A stretch of DNA of 64,000 bases. Origin: JASHUC01 sp035523875 (lineage in GTDB: Bacteria > Pseudomonadota > Gammaproteobacteria > Steroidobacterales > Steroidobacteraceae). Below the pieces are notes generated by a model, which had not been told where the DNA came from, did no database searches, and was given only the letters and a program-made list of their open reading frames with translations. A program made the position numbers and the translations under genes. Location of the stretch: positions 1-64,000 of the forward strand of contig DATKPY010000034.1 in the NCBI GenBank assembly GCA_035523875.1. Direction: 5' to 3'. Of this stretch, positions 25,902-34,104 are shown piece after piece. Every line of letters starts with the position of its first letter. Positions within the stretch are counted from its first letter, which is position 1.

Positions 25902-26774
25902 TCAGAGCGGTTCGACGTCGTGGAACTTTGTGTAATCGAAGCGATCGACGCCGTCCGCCCCCGGGGTGAGGATGTCGACGAAGGTGTGATTCCAGCGCAG
26001 GGCCGCGGGCAGATATGCGTGCCGTGCCATGAGCACCTGTCCGGTCGTCTCGTCCGTGCCGAGGACGCTGAGCAGGATCGCGGCGTGCGCCGCGGCGAGC
26101 GCCTCCTCGCTCGCGCCGGCGAGCGGGCTTGCATCGTCGATGACGTGCATCATCGTCCACCCGAACAGGAACAGCGGCTGCTTGCGACGCCTGAGCGGCA
26201 AATCGTGAATGCGGCGGATCGGGTAGCCTTCGGATGTGCGCTCATCGCGAATGAGCCGCAGCTGCGCCGAGGCCTCCATGATGATGTTCTGCCGCGCATT
26301 GGCGGCGCGCAGCAGCAGCGTCTGGCGCCCGTCGAGCGGGCGGATGACGGCGTGGCGCGCGAACAGGATCCGTGCGCGCGGTCGCGAGAAGCGCGCGAAC
26401 ATCATGCCGGTGATCAGGGCAAGGCTCATCATGCCGGTGAAGATCTCGACCGAGGCGACGACATGCGCGAAGGTCGTCTGCGGGTGCATGTCGCCGTAGC
26501 CCACGGTGGCGAGCGTCTCGACGCTGAAGAAGAAGGTGCCCCAGTAGCCGCTCGGATTGAGGTTCGCGATCCCTGTGGGCTCGAGATCGTAGAGGCACGC
26601 GAAGGCGAGATTGAAGAGCACGAAGAAGCCGGCAAAGGTCGCGAACAGCCGCGGCCAGCCGATCGTCATGAAATGGTGGTAGAGGTCCTGCCACGGCCGC
26701 CGCGGCAGACCATACGAGATGAACGGCCGTCCGGTGGGGGAGCGGAGGCCCATGGCGCGAGAGCTGTGCGGCAC
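25902..26774 (-). CDS. KirBac-type inward-rectifier potassium channel
   Basis: 290 residues. Two membrane helices flank a pore loop with the K+ selectivity filter TVGYGD (residues 90-95) preceded by FSVETLA, as in KirBac channels. The C-terminal 160 residues carry the immunoglobulin-like IRK cytoplasmic domain (RPRARILFARHAVI, RQTLLLRAANARQNIIMEA, WNHTFVDILTP). Slide-helix residues RRPWQDLYHHFMTIGW sit before helix 1. The channel should pass K+ across the inner membrane with gating by the cytoplasmic domain, in KirBacs by lipids. Start may be GTG 26774 or ATG 26753. Divergent from the MutS-like gene. Confidence 0.9.
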   Translation of the reverse strand: MPHSSRAMGLRSPTGRPFISYGLPRRPWQDLYHHFMTIGWPRLFATFAGFFVLFNLAFACLYDLEPTGIANLNPSGYWGTFFFSVETLATVGYGDMHPQTTFAHVVASVEIFTGMMSLALITGMMFARFSRPRARILFARHAVIRPLDGRQTLLLRAANARQNIIMEASAQLRLIRDERTSEGYPIRRIHDLPLRRRKQPLFLFGWTMMHVIDDASPLAGASEEALAAAHAAILLSVLGTDETTGQVLMARHAYLPAALRWNHTFVDILTPGADGVDRFDYTKFHDVEPL

Positions 26775-26811
26775 GCGCGGAGTCTACCCCGGTTCCGTCT
26801 AGAATGACCCG

Positions 26812-28593
26812 GTGTCAGCGTCCGAAGAATATCAGCGCCGCCTGGCCGCGCGCTGCGCGCGTGCCGAGCGGCTCGCCCGCGCCCAGGCGCGCATCGGCAC
26901 CCTCAGGCTCGCTCTGGCGGCGGCGACGCTGCTCCTCGGGTGGGCGGCGCTTCACCGCCACGCGCTGTCGGCATGGTGGCTGCTCGTACCGATCGGATCG
27001 TTCGTGGCGGCGGTGCTCTACCATGCCCGATTGCGGGAGCGGCGCTCGCGGGCTGAGCGCGGCGCGGCGTTCTATCGGCGCGGACTCGCCCGCATCGAGG
27101 ATCGCTGGAGTGGCGGCGGACAACAGGGCGCGCGCTTCAACGATCCGCATCACGTGTATGCGGCGGATCTCGATCTGTTCGGTGCGGGCGGACTGTTCGA
27201 GCTGCTGTGCGCGGCGCGCACACGCATGGGCGAGGAGACGCTCGCCCGCTGGCTGCTCGCGCCGGCGACGATCGCGCAGATCGAAGGGCGCCACGCCTGC
27301 ATCGAGGATCTCAGGCCGCGCGTGGACCTGCGCGAGCGGATCGATGCGCTCGGGGAGGAATCGGCCCTCGCGGTACACCCGGAGGGGCTTCTCGAGTGGG
27401 TCGAGGCCCCCCATGCGCTCGCGCGCCGGGGACTGCTTCTCATCGCAATCCTGCTGCCGGCGCTCATGCTGGCCGGCGCGCTCTTGTGGGCGTTCGCCGC
27501 GGTGCGCACTCCGTTCATCGCTGTCCTCGTCATCGAGTTCGCGGCGCTTCGTGTGTTTGCGGCACCGGTGGCGCGCGTCCTCGATGGCACCGAGCGGGCA
27601 CTCGCGGACGTGCGGATGCTGGCCGAGCTCATCGCCCAGATGGAGCAGGAGCGCTTCCAGGCGCAGCCGCTGCGCGAGCTCGCGCAGCGGCTTGCAACCG
27701 AGGGCTCGGGCGCGGCACGCAACCTCGAGAAGCTCGCGGTGATCGCCGAGCTCGCGGGTCATCGGGAGAATCTCGCGGTTCGCTGGCTCCTCAATGTGCC
27801 GTTCATGTACCCGTTGCACGTCGCGCTCGCAGCCGAGGCTTGGCGCGCGGCGCACGCCGGCAGTGTGCGCGGTTGGGTCGAGGCCGTCGGGCACTTCGAG
27901 GCGCTCTCCTCGCTCGCCCAGTACCGCCACGAGCACCCCGCCGACGTGCTCCCGAGGCTCCTCGAGGGGGAAGCGCAGCTCCACGGTGTGGGTCTCGGCC
28001 ATCCGTTTATCCCCGCCGCCAGCTGCGTTCGCAACGACGTGGAGCTCACCGGCTCCACGCGCGTGCTGCTCGTGAGCGGCTCGAACATGTCGGGCAAGAG
28101 CACGCTTCTGAGGACGGTCGGGATCAACGTGGTGCTCGCAATGGCCGGCGCACCGGTGCGGGCGCAGCACCTTGCGCTCACGCGGCTGCAGCTCGGCGCG
28201 AGCATCCGTATCAACGATTCGCTGCGCGAGGGGAGCTCGCGGTTCTACGCCGAGATCACCCGACTGCGGCAGCTCCACGATCTCGCGGCACTCGAGTGCC
28301 CACTGCTGTTCCTACTCGATGAGGTGCTCCAGGGCACCAACTCCAACGACCGCCGCATCGGCGCCCAGGCGCTCCTGGCCGCGTTCGCGAGGCGCGGCGC
28401 GATCGGGCTCGCGACGACCCATGACCTCGCGCTCACGGAGATTCGCGGTCTCGCGCCCGGGAGTCTCAAGAACATGCACTTTCAGGACGAGGTGGCCAAC
28501 GGGCGGATGCAGTTCGATTTCAGGCTGCGCGAGGGCGTGGTGACGAAGAGCAACGGGCTCGAGCTCATGCGATCCATCGGCCTCGAGGTGTGA
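26812..28593 (+). CDS. Membrane-tethered MutS-family ATPase
   Basis: 593 residues, GTG start. The C-terminal third is a MutS domain V ATPase: Walker A GSNMSGKST (423-431), LREGSSRFYAEITRL, a Walker B LLFLLDEVLQGTNSNDR and ATTHDLALTEI. It lacks the mismatch-recognition domain I with the Phe-X-Glu motif. Instead there are hydrophobic hairpins at about residues 28-70 and 205-245, so it should sit in the inner membrane. This is the MutS-like branch (distinct from MutS1 and MutS2) with no established role. The downstream small gene starts 67 bp later. Confidence 0.85.
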   Translation: MSASEEYQRRLAARCARAERLARAQARIGTLRLALAAATLLLGWAALHRHALSAWWLLVPIGSFVAAVLYHARLRERRSRAERGAAFYRRGLARIEDRWSGGGQQGARFNDPHHVYAADLDLFGAGGLFELLCAARTRMGEETLARWLLAPATIAQIEGRHACIEDLRPRVDLRERIDALGEESALAVHPEGLLEWVEAPHALARRGLLLIAILLPALMLAGALLWAFAAVRTPFIAVLVIEFAALRVFAAPVARVLDGTERALADVRMLAELIAQMEQERFQAQPLRELAQRLATEGSGAARNLEKLAVIAELAGHRENLAVRWLLNVPFMYPLHVALAAEAWRAAHAGSVRGWVEAVGHFEALSSLAQYRHEHPADVLPRLLEGEAQLHGVGLGHPFIPAASCVRNDVELTGSTRVLLVSGSNMSGKSTLLRTVGINVVLAMAGAPVRAQHLALTRLQLGASIRINDSLREGSSRFYAEITRLRQLHDLAALECPLLFLLDEVLQGTNSNDRRIGAQALLAAFARRGAIGLATTHDLALTEIRGLAPGSLKNMHFQDEVANGRMQFDFRLREGVVTKSNGLELMRSIGLEV

Positions 28594-28660
28594 TGGATCC
28601 GCGGCGGGCTTGCATCCGCCGGACGAACTGGATATATATACAGTCTCCCCGGAGACCGCC

Positions 28661-28906
28661 ATGACCACTTCCGCTCGTATGCTGATCGAGACCTCCATTG
28701 CCCAGCTGCAATCGCTGTCCGCCTGCCTGGTGAGCGAGCTCGGTGCGCTCGGCCCGCGACGCCCCGGCGAATCCCTCGAAGCCAGGGCTTGCAAGGAGAT
28801 CCTCCTCTCCATCACCGTGCTCGTACCGAAACTTCAGGCCGCGCGATACGTCATAGGTGAGGACGAGCAGGGGCCGCTACGCTGCAGGCAGTGCGAGGAC
28901 GGCTAA
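28661..28906 (+). CDS. Small hypothetical protein, 81 aa
   Basis: The ATG at 28661 has GGAGA nearby upstream, and an AT-rich GGATATATATACAG at 28628-28641 could be the -10 region of its own promoter, which stands out in this GC-rich DNA. The product is helical (LIETSIAQLQSLSACLVSEL, ACKEILLSITVLVPKLQAAR) and ends with two cysteines, LRCRQCEDG. I do not recognise it. It lies between a MutS-like ATPase and a YqeY gene, same strand. Confidence 0.5.
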   Translation: MTTSARMLIETSIAQLQSLSACLVSELGALGPRRPGESLEARACKEILLSITVLVPKLQAARYVIGEDEQGPLRCRQCEDG

Positions 28907-28971
28907 GCGGTGGCGGCGACTCGCGCAGCGGCGAGCCGTCGCGCGGCGCGAGCACAGGGGGTCGAGGAGCG

Positions 28972-29349
28972 ATGTCCGATCTCGAGCAGCGCTTGCGATC
29001 GCGCCTCACGCTGGATTTGCGTGCGGCACTGAAGGGGCGCCAGGCGGCACGCGTCGCCGCGCTGCGCTCGCTCCTCGCCACACTCGATCATGCTCAGGCG
29101 GTCCCGCTCGCCGCGCTACCGGCGCACGATCCCCTCTGCGGCGCGATCGGCGAGGTACCGCGTCGCAGCTTGACGGATGCGGAGATCCTTGCCCTCTTCG
29201 CGAGCGAGCTCGACGAGCGCCGTACGGCCGCGGTGCTGCTCGAGAAGCATGGCTGCCAGGAGGAGGCCGAGCGTGTGCGAGCGGAGCTCGACGTGCTCAC
29301 CGACTATTCGGCAGAGATCTGCGACCGTGGTGCGGCGCCCGGGAACTGA
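28972..29349 (+). CDS. YqeY-like (GatB/YqeY domain) protein
   Basis: 125 residues. The helical pattern LEQRLRSRLTLDLRAALKGR, VAALRSLLATLDHA, SLTDAEILALFASELDERRT and LEKHGCQEEAERVRAELDVL is that of YqeY, a stand-alone relative of the tRNA-binding tail of GatB. It is a little short (YqeY proteins are about 148 residues) because the final helical bundle is truncated. Its role in cells is unclear; a link to tRNA-dependent amidation is only inferred from the domain. GAGGAGC precedes ATG 28972. The next gene begins 2 bp after its stop. Confidence 0.78.
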   Translation: MSDLEQRLRSRLTLDLRAALKGRQAARVAALRSLLATLDHAQAVPLAALPAHDPLCGAIGEVPRRSLTDAEILALFASELDERRTAAVLLEKHGCQEEAERVRAELDVLTDYSAEICDRGAAPGN

Positions 29350-29351
29350 AC

Positions 29352-30059
29352 GTGGCCGCAACGCTTGCGCCGCGGGTCGGGTTCGGATGGCACGCCGTTC
29401 CCTTGAGCACACCGAGCGCACGAGGACGTCGTGCGCTGGTGGTCGCGCTCGTGCTCGCACTGCACGGCGCATTCGTGAGCATGCTGCTTCTGCGCTCAAC
29501 GGTTCCGCCCGCCGGGCTCATGGAGCTCGCCGCGCCCTCGATGGTGTGGTTGCGTCTCCCCGAGCAGGCGCGATTGCGGCTCCCCTCGACCCCGGGGGCA
29601 GCGCTCCTGCACCCTATCGCGCCCGTGCGCCCTGTGAGGCCGGATGCCGAGCCGCTCGCGATTCCGGGCTTCGCGGAGCCGCCGGAGCTGCAGGTCACCC
29701 CCCAGGTCGACTGGTGGTCGGAGGCGAGGCGCGTGGTGCGCGACATTGCCGCCTCCCGGACCGCGAGCGAGGCTGCCACCGCCACGGACGAATCTCGATC
29801 GAGCTCGGGCTCTGCCGGGGGAATCGGGTCCGACTCGCCGGCGCATCACGCGGGCGAGCAGTACCGCATGGAGACCGGCGAGCGGGTCTACTGGGTAAGC
29901 GATGGCTGCTATATCGTCTCCGCGCCCCCCGCAACGGCCATACCGGATTTTCTCACGGTCCCCCGACCCCCGCGCACGGTGTGTCCGGGTGCCTCGAGCA
30001 CCCCGCGCGGTGACCTGTTCAAATCGGTGCCTGCCTATGGCAGATTCCACCCCGAGTAG
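29352..30059 (+). CDS. Membrane-anchored protein with TonB-like architecture
   Basis: 235 residues from GTG 29352, directly behind the YqeY stop. One N-terminal helix (ALVVALVLALHGAFVSMLLL) places the rest in the periplasm: a Pro-rich linker (RLPSTPGAALLHPIAPVRPV), a Ser/Ala/Gly low-complexity stretch near 140-160, then a small folded C-terminus with two Cys (DGCYIVS, RTVCPG) and Pro-rich end. The helix with an early His resembles TonB/energy-transducer proteins, but the C-terminal TonB fold is missing. Function unknown; its placement in a tight run with yqeY and nnrU-like genes suggests co-expression. Confidence 0.6.
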   Translation: MAATLAPRVGFGWHAVPLSTPSARGRRALVVALVLALHGAFVSMLLLRSTVPPAGLMELAAPSMVWLRLPEQARLRLPSTPGAALLHPIAPVRPVRPDAEPLAIPGFAEPPELQVTPQVDWWSEARRVVRDIAASRTASEAATATDESRSSSGSAGGIGSDSPAHHAGEQYRMETGERVYWVSDGCYIVSAPPATAIPDFLTVPRPPRTVCPGASSTPRGDLFKSVPAYGRFHPE

Positions 30060-30062
30060 CGT

Positions 30063-30641
30063 ATGGACGTGATGATCATCGGCCTCGTGCTGTTTCTCGC
30101 GCCGCACAGCGTGCGGATCTACGCGCCGGGCTTGCGCGAGCGCGCGATCGAGCGGCTCGGCCTGAACCTCTGGAAGGCGCTCTACGCGCTCGTCTCTGGG
30201 GCTGGACTCGCGCTCATCGTGTGGGGCTTCGGCCTCGCACGCGCGCATCCGACCGTGCTCTACGTGCCGGCGGGATGGTTGCGCCATCTCAATGCGCTCT
30301 TCACGCTGATCGCCTTCGTCCTGTTCGCGGCGGCGTACGTACCGCGCAACCACCTGAAGGCGGCGATCGGCCATCCGATGCTCGCCGGCGTGAAGATCTG
30401 GGCACTGGGGCATCTGCTCGCGACCGGGATGCTCCACGATGTGGTGCTGTTCGGCGCGTTTCTCGTTTGGGCCGCCGCCGACTTCGCGGTCCTGCGTCGC
30501 CGCGACCGACGGACGGGCACGGCCTATCCGCCCGGCAGTGCAGCGGGCGATGTGGTGACGGTGCTGGCCGGCGCCGTGGCGTGGGCCGTGTTCGCGTTCT
30601 GGCTACACGCGGCCCTGATCGGCGTCAATCCCTTCGGCTGA
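30063..30641 (+). CDS. NnrU family membrane protein
   Basis: 192 residues, five or six helices. LVLFLAPHSVRIYAPGLRER at the start and YVPRNHLKAAIGHPMLAGVK, IWALGHLLATG in the middle are the NnrU signature, including His residues at helix ends. NnrU was first linked to nitric oxide/nitrite reduction regulons, and its relatives are membrane enzymes of the ICMT-like group, but the reaction is unknown. It begins 3 bp after the preceding gene and ends convergent with the diguanylate cyclase gene. Confidence 0.88.
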   Translation: MDVMIIGLVLFLAPHSVRIYAPGLRERAIERLGLNLWKALYALVSGAGLALIVWGFGLARAHPTVLYVPAGWLRHLNALFTLIAFVLFAAAYVPRNHLKAAIGHPMLAGVKIWALGHLLATGMLHDVVLFGAFLVWAAADFAVLRRRDRRTGTAYPPGSAAGDVVTVLAGAVAWAVFAFWLHAALIGVNPFG

Positions 30642-30646
30642 AGCGC

Positions 30647-31888
30647 TCACGAGCGCCACGCGCTCTGCACGGATTCGCTCACGGAGGCTCGGAAGACGCC
30701 AGTCTCGATGAGCTCGTAGTGCGCCTCGTCCATGAGCTCCACGCGATTGCGTCCGCGCAGCTTCGCCTCGTAGAGCGCCTGATCGGCCAACTGCAACGCT
30801 CCGCGGCAGTCGCGCTCTGGTGCGGGGTGGATGGCGGCCACGCCGACGCTGATCGTGACGCGTTGAGCGCTGCGGTAGCGACCGTGATCAATCGTGAGGC
30901 CCATCACGGCACGTCGCATCCGCTCCGCGAGCTCCCACGCCTGCTGCGCCTCGATGCCGTAGAGAACCGCCGCGAACTCCTCCCCGCCGTAGCGCGCGAG
31001 GATGTCCTGCGCGCCGAGGACGAACGTCTGCACCGAGCGGGCGATGTGGCGCAGTGCCTCGTCTCCGGCGAGATGCCCGTGTCGATCGTTGTAGGATTTG
31101 AAGTGATCGACGTCGATCAGCACGATCGCGAGCGCCGCACGGTCGGCCGCTGCGTGCTGCCAGATCCGCGTGAGGTGCTCATCGAACACCCTGCGGTTCT
31201 TGGCTCCGGTGAGCGCATCGCGCTGCGCGAACTCCGTCATCACGCGCCGCTCGAGGAATGCCATGCGTGCCAGACGCTCGATCTGCAATCTCGTCACGGC
31301 GCAGGCGATCAGTGCGAGCGCGAGAAGCACCCCGGAACGCAGCAGGAACGGCTGACGGAGGTGCAAGCTGGCGGCGAGGAGAACGAAGGTGACGCCCGTG
31401 ACGACCCCGCACAGAAGCGCGACTCGAAAGCGCAGCCCCATGAAAAGGAACGGCCCGATCAGCATGAGCGGCAGGATCATGAGCAGATCGGGTTCGCCGT
31501 GGGTGGCCGCCACCGCGAGATGGGCGGCGACCAGGGCATTGCGCAGCGGCACGATCAGCTCTGCGGCCGGGAGGTAGCGCCGCTCGAGCGCGGCAGACCA
31601 GGCGAGCGCGACAAGGGCCACCGAGCCCGCGATGATGAGCGCGAACTGCGCGATGAGCAGCGGCCCGGGAGTGGCGGATGAGAATTGCTCGGCGATGCGC
31701 GCGATCGCGACGAGGAGCGCGACCGTGGCAGCCCCGCGGATGATCGGGCGGTTCTGCAGCAGCTGCGCCCGCAGGTACTCGGCCTCGAGCGCGGGCGCGA
31801 AGGGGCGCTCCGGGTCCGGCCACTCGAGCGCCGGGGCGAGGCTCGCGGCGGACGGGACGGCGGAACTCGGCGGTGGTGCAACTCCCAT
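30647..31888 (-). CDS. Membrane diguanylate cyclase (GGDEF)
   Basis: 413 residues. Five or six helices span residues 50-200 as an uncharacterised integral sensor; a GGDEF domain follows from about 220 (RDALTGAKNRRVFDEHL, IDVDHFKSYNDRHGHLAGDE) with the active-site loop GGEEF at 301-305. This should make cyclic di-GMP from two GTP. The inhibitory site, normally RXXD five residues before the loop, reads GAQD, so the Arg is missing and product inhibition may be lost. No EAL domain. Start ATG 31888 chosen because upstream residues look like non-coding translation. Confidence 0.9.
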   Translation of the reverse strand: MGVAPPPSSAVPSAASLAPALEWPDPERPFAPALEAEYLRAQLLQNRPIIRGAATVALLVAIARIAEQFSSATPGPLLIAQFALIIAGSVALVALAWSAALERRYLPAAELIVPLRNALVAAHLAVAATHGEPDLLMILPLMLIGPFLFMGLRFRVALLCGVVTGVTFVLLAASLHLRQPFLLRSGVLLALALIACAVTRLQIERLARMAFLERRVMTEFAQRDALTGAKNRRVFDEHLTRIWQHAAADRAALAIVLIDVDHFKSYNDRHGHLAGDEALRHIARSVQTFVLGAQDILARYGGEEFAAVLYGIEAQQAWELAERMRRAVMGLTIDHGRYRSAQRVTISVGVAAIHPAPERDCRGALQLADQALYEAKLRGRNRVELMDEAHYELIETGVFRASVSESVQSAWRS

Positions 31889-32055
31889 GCGTGGAAACTT
31901 ATGCGGGATCGGCGCATCGCGGTGTGATCTGCTGCAAACTCCCGCAGCACGAGCGGTCCGGCCGTTGCCTCGGGGGTCTCCCAGGGCGCAGCGATGCGTC
32001 CGGGCACGGTGCGCTACACTTCGCATGGTACGCGGCTCCGCCCGAGGGAGGGCTC

Positions 32056-33072
32056 ATGGAATACGTACGGCTCGGCTCCTCGGGACTCAAGGTCTCGCGG
32101 ATTTGCCTCGGATGCATGAGCTTCGGCTCCGGATCCGACTGGATGTTGCCCGAGGAGCCGAGCTTCGCCATCGTTCGCAAGGCGCTCGATCTCGGCATCA
32201 ACTTCTTCGACACGGCGAATGTCTACTCACTCGGCGAGAGCGAGCAGATCCTGGGGCGCGCTCTGAAAGCCTTCGGCGTCAAGCGCGAGGATGCGGTGAT
32301 CGCGACCAAGGTTTTCCACCCGATGGGACCCGGGCCCAATCAGCGTGGCCTCTCGCGCAAGCACATATTTCAATCGATCGACGACAGTCTGCGGCGGCTC
32401 GGGCTCGACTACGTCGATCTCTATCAGATCCATCGCTTCGATCGCGAGACGCCCATCGAGGAGACGCTCGATGCGCTGACGCAGCTCATCCGCGCCGGCA
32501 AGGTGCGCTACCTCGGCGGCTCGACCATGTCCGCCTACCAGTTCGCGAAGCTTCTCTACCGCGCCGATCAGCTCGGGCTCGCGCGCTTCGTGAGCATGCA
32601 GAACAATTACAGCCTGCTCTACCGCGAGGAGGAGCGCGAGATGATCCCGCTCTGCCGCGAGGAGGGCGTCGGGCTCATTCCCTACAGCCCGATCGGCGGC
32701 GGGCTGCTCGCCGGAAGCCGTCGCTCGGGCACCGTGCGCTCGCACTCGGTGATGGCCCGCGATCGCTTCAAGCGCAGCGCGGATGAGGCCGTGATCGATG
32801 CCGTCGCCGCGGTGGCGCGTGCGCGGGGCGTACGGCCCGCGGAGATCGCGATTGCGTGGCTGCTCGCGCAGCCCGGCGTCTCGGCGCCGATCGTGGGTGC
32901 AACGAAGGCGAGTCAGCTGGAGGATCCGGCGAAAGCGCTCGCCACCGCGTTGAGCACCGAGGAGCTCGCCCAGCTCGAGGGCGCATACGAGACGCAGCCC
33001 CCGCTGCCGGTGTATTTCCGTCCGCCGCCCGCGGCGCCGGCGGCCGCGTCCGCGAGCGGGGGAGCGCGGTGA
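32056..33072 (+). CDS. Aldo/keto reductase
   Basis: 338 residues with the AKR barrel: MEYVRLGSSGLKVSRICLGC, INFFDTANVYSLGESEQILG (catalytic Asp and Tyr), VIATKVFHP (Lys), YVDLYQIHRFD (His) and IPYSPIGGGLLAG. NADPH-dependent reduction of aldehydes or ketones in the cytoplasm is expected; the closest pattern is the YajO/YghZ-like group. GAGGGAGGG precedes ATG 32056, and GCTACACT just upstream could serve as a -10 element. The stop overlaps the GTG of the next gene by four bases (GTGA), so the two are coupled. Confidence 0.88.
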   Translation: MEYVRLGSSGLKVSRICLGCMSFGSGSDWMLPEEPSFAIVRKALDLGINFFDTANVYSLGESEQILGRALKAFGVKREDAVIATKVFHPMGPGPNQRGLSRKHIFQSIDDSLRRLGLDYVDLYQIHRFDRETPIEETLDALTQLIRAGKVRYLGGSTMSAYQFAKLLYRADQLGLARFVSMQNNYSLLYREEEREMIPLCREEGVGLIPYSPIGGGLLAGSRRSGTVRSHSVMARDRFKRSADEAVIDAVAAVARARGVRPAEIAIAWLLAQPGVSAPIVGATKASQLEDPAKALATALSTEELAQLEGAYETQPPLPVYFRPPPAAPAAASASGGAR

Positions 33073-34064
33073 GCGCGCCGCACTTGCGCGCGGTCGCGGC
33101 CGTGCTGATCGCCTCGCTCTGCCCGGCTGCGTGGGCGGCCGAGGGCGCTGCCTGCGACCGCTCGTGCCTCGAGAGCGTCATCGGACGCTTCCTCGATGCG
33201 CTGGTGGCGCACGACCCCTCGTCGCTCGACTGGGCGCCGGGGGCCATGTACACCGAGAACAACGTCGCGCTCGCGATCGGCGACGGCCTCTGGGCGACGG
33301 CGAGCCGCAGGGGCGACCCGAGCCACGCCATCACCTTCGCCGACCCGGAGCATGGAGAGGTCGCGTACTTCGGTGTCATCGAGGAACGCGGCGTGCCGGC
33401 GTATCTCGCACTGCGATTGAAAGTCGACGCGCACCGCATCGCCGAGGCCGAGCTCATCGTCAACCGCAAAAGCGAGACCGGCCCGCGCGGGGATCCGATG
33501 CAGCTCTCGCCCGATCCGGCGTTCCGGCGCGCGGTCCCGCTCGACGAGCGCGTTCCACGCGCGCGCATGATCGATCTCGCTTACGGCTACTTCAGCACCC
33601 TGCAGCTCAACGACGGGAAGATCTTCACCCAATTTGCAGCGGACTGCGGCCGACTGGAGAACGGCATGCCCACCGCGGGCGATCTGCGCGCCGCCAATCC
33701 CTATTCGCGCCTGCATTGCGAGGAGCAATTCAAGCTCGGCAACTACCGCTGGGACACGCGGCTTCGCGACCGGCGCTTCCCGCTCGTGGATGAGGAGCGC
33801 GGCCTGGTGCTCGCGAGCGGCTTCATCGACCATTCGGGCGTTCTCGATCGCTACGTCCTCACCGACGGCACGGTGAAGAAGTCGCCGATCCTGGCGCCGC
33901 ACGCGTGGCACTTTCTCGAAGTCTTCAAGATCGAGCGCGGCCGGATCAGCCGTATCGAGTCGGTGTTCGTCTACGTGCCCTACGGCATGCCCTCGCCGTG
34001 GACGGCGCGCGTGCGCGGGAGCGCATCGGGCCAACCGCCCGGCGGCCCGCCCCTGCCGCCGTAG
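33069..34064 (+). CDS. DUF8021-like secreted protein, paralogue 1
   Basis: 331 residues with a signal peptide (LRAVAAVLIASLCPAAWAA). It has two halves: CDRSCLESVIGRFLDALVAH near the start with YTENNVALAIGDGLWATAS, and AYGYFSTLQLNDG-like text (IDLAYGYFSTLQLNDGKIFT) followed by DCGRLENG, HCEEQF and RDRRFPLVDEERGLVLA. It ends ISRIESVFVYVPYGMPSPW. These are NTF2-like repeats in the style of the family I know as DUF8021, of unknown function. Two further paralogues lie at 34105 and 48283, each beside a carotenoid-oxygenase gene. Translation starts at GTG inside the AKR stop. Confidence 0.68.
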   Translation: MSAPHLRAVAAVLIASLCPAAWAAEGAACDRSCLESVIGRFLDALVAHDPSSLDWAPGAMYTENNVALAIGDGLWATASRRGDPSHAITFADPEHGEVAYFGVIEERGVPAYLALRLKVDAHRIAEAELIVNRKSETGPRGDPMQLSPDPAFRRAVPLDERVPRARMIDLAYGYFSTLQLNDGKIFTQFAADCGRLENGMPTAGDLRAANPYSRLHCEEQFKLGNYRWDTRLRDRRFPLVDEERGLVLASGFIDHSGVLDRYVLTDGTVKKSPILAPHAWHFLEVFKIERGRISRIESVFVYVPYGMPSPWTARVRGSASGQPPGGPPLPP

Positions 34065-34104
34065 TAGAATCGACCGGGCAGCCACGCGACCGGGGGAGGG
34101 GACG

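Noticed and set aside
25902..26774. Voltage-gated or simple two-helix K+ channel
   Set aside because: The C-terminal immunoglobulin-like IRK domain and slide helix fit KirBac instead.
26812..28593. Calling the MutS-like gene a mismatch repair protein
   Set aside because: It lacks the mismatch-binding domain and appears membrane anchored; only the ATPase domain is shared.
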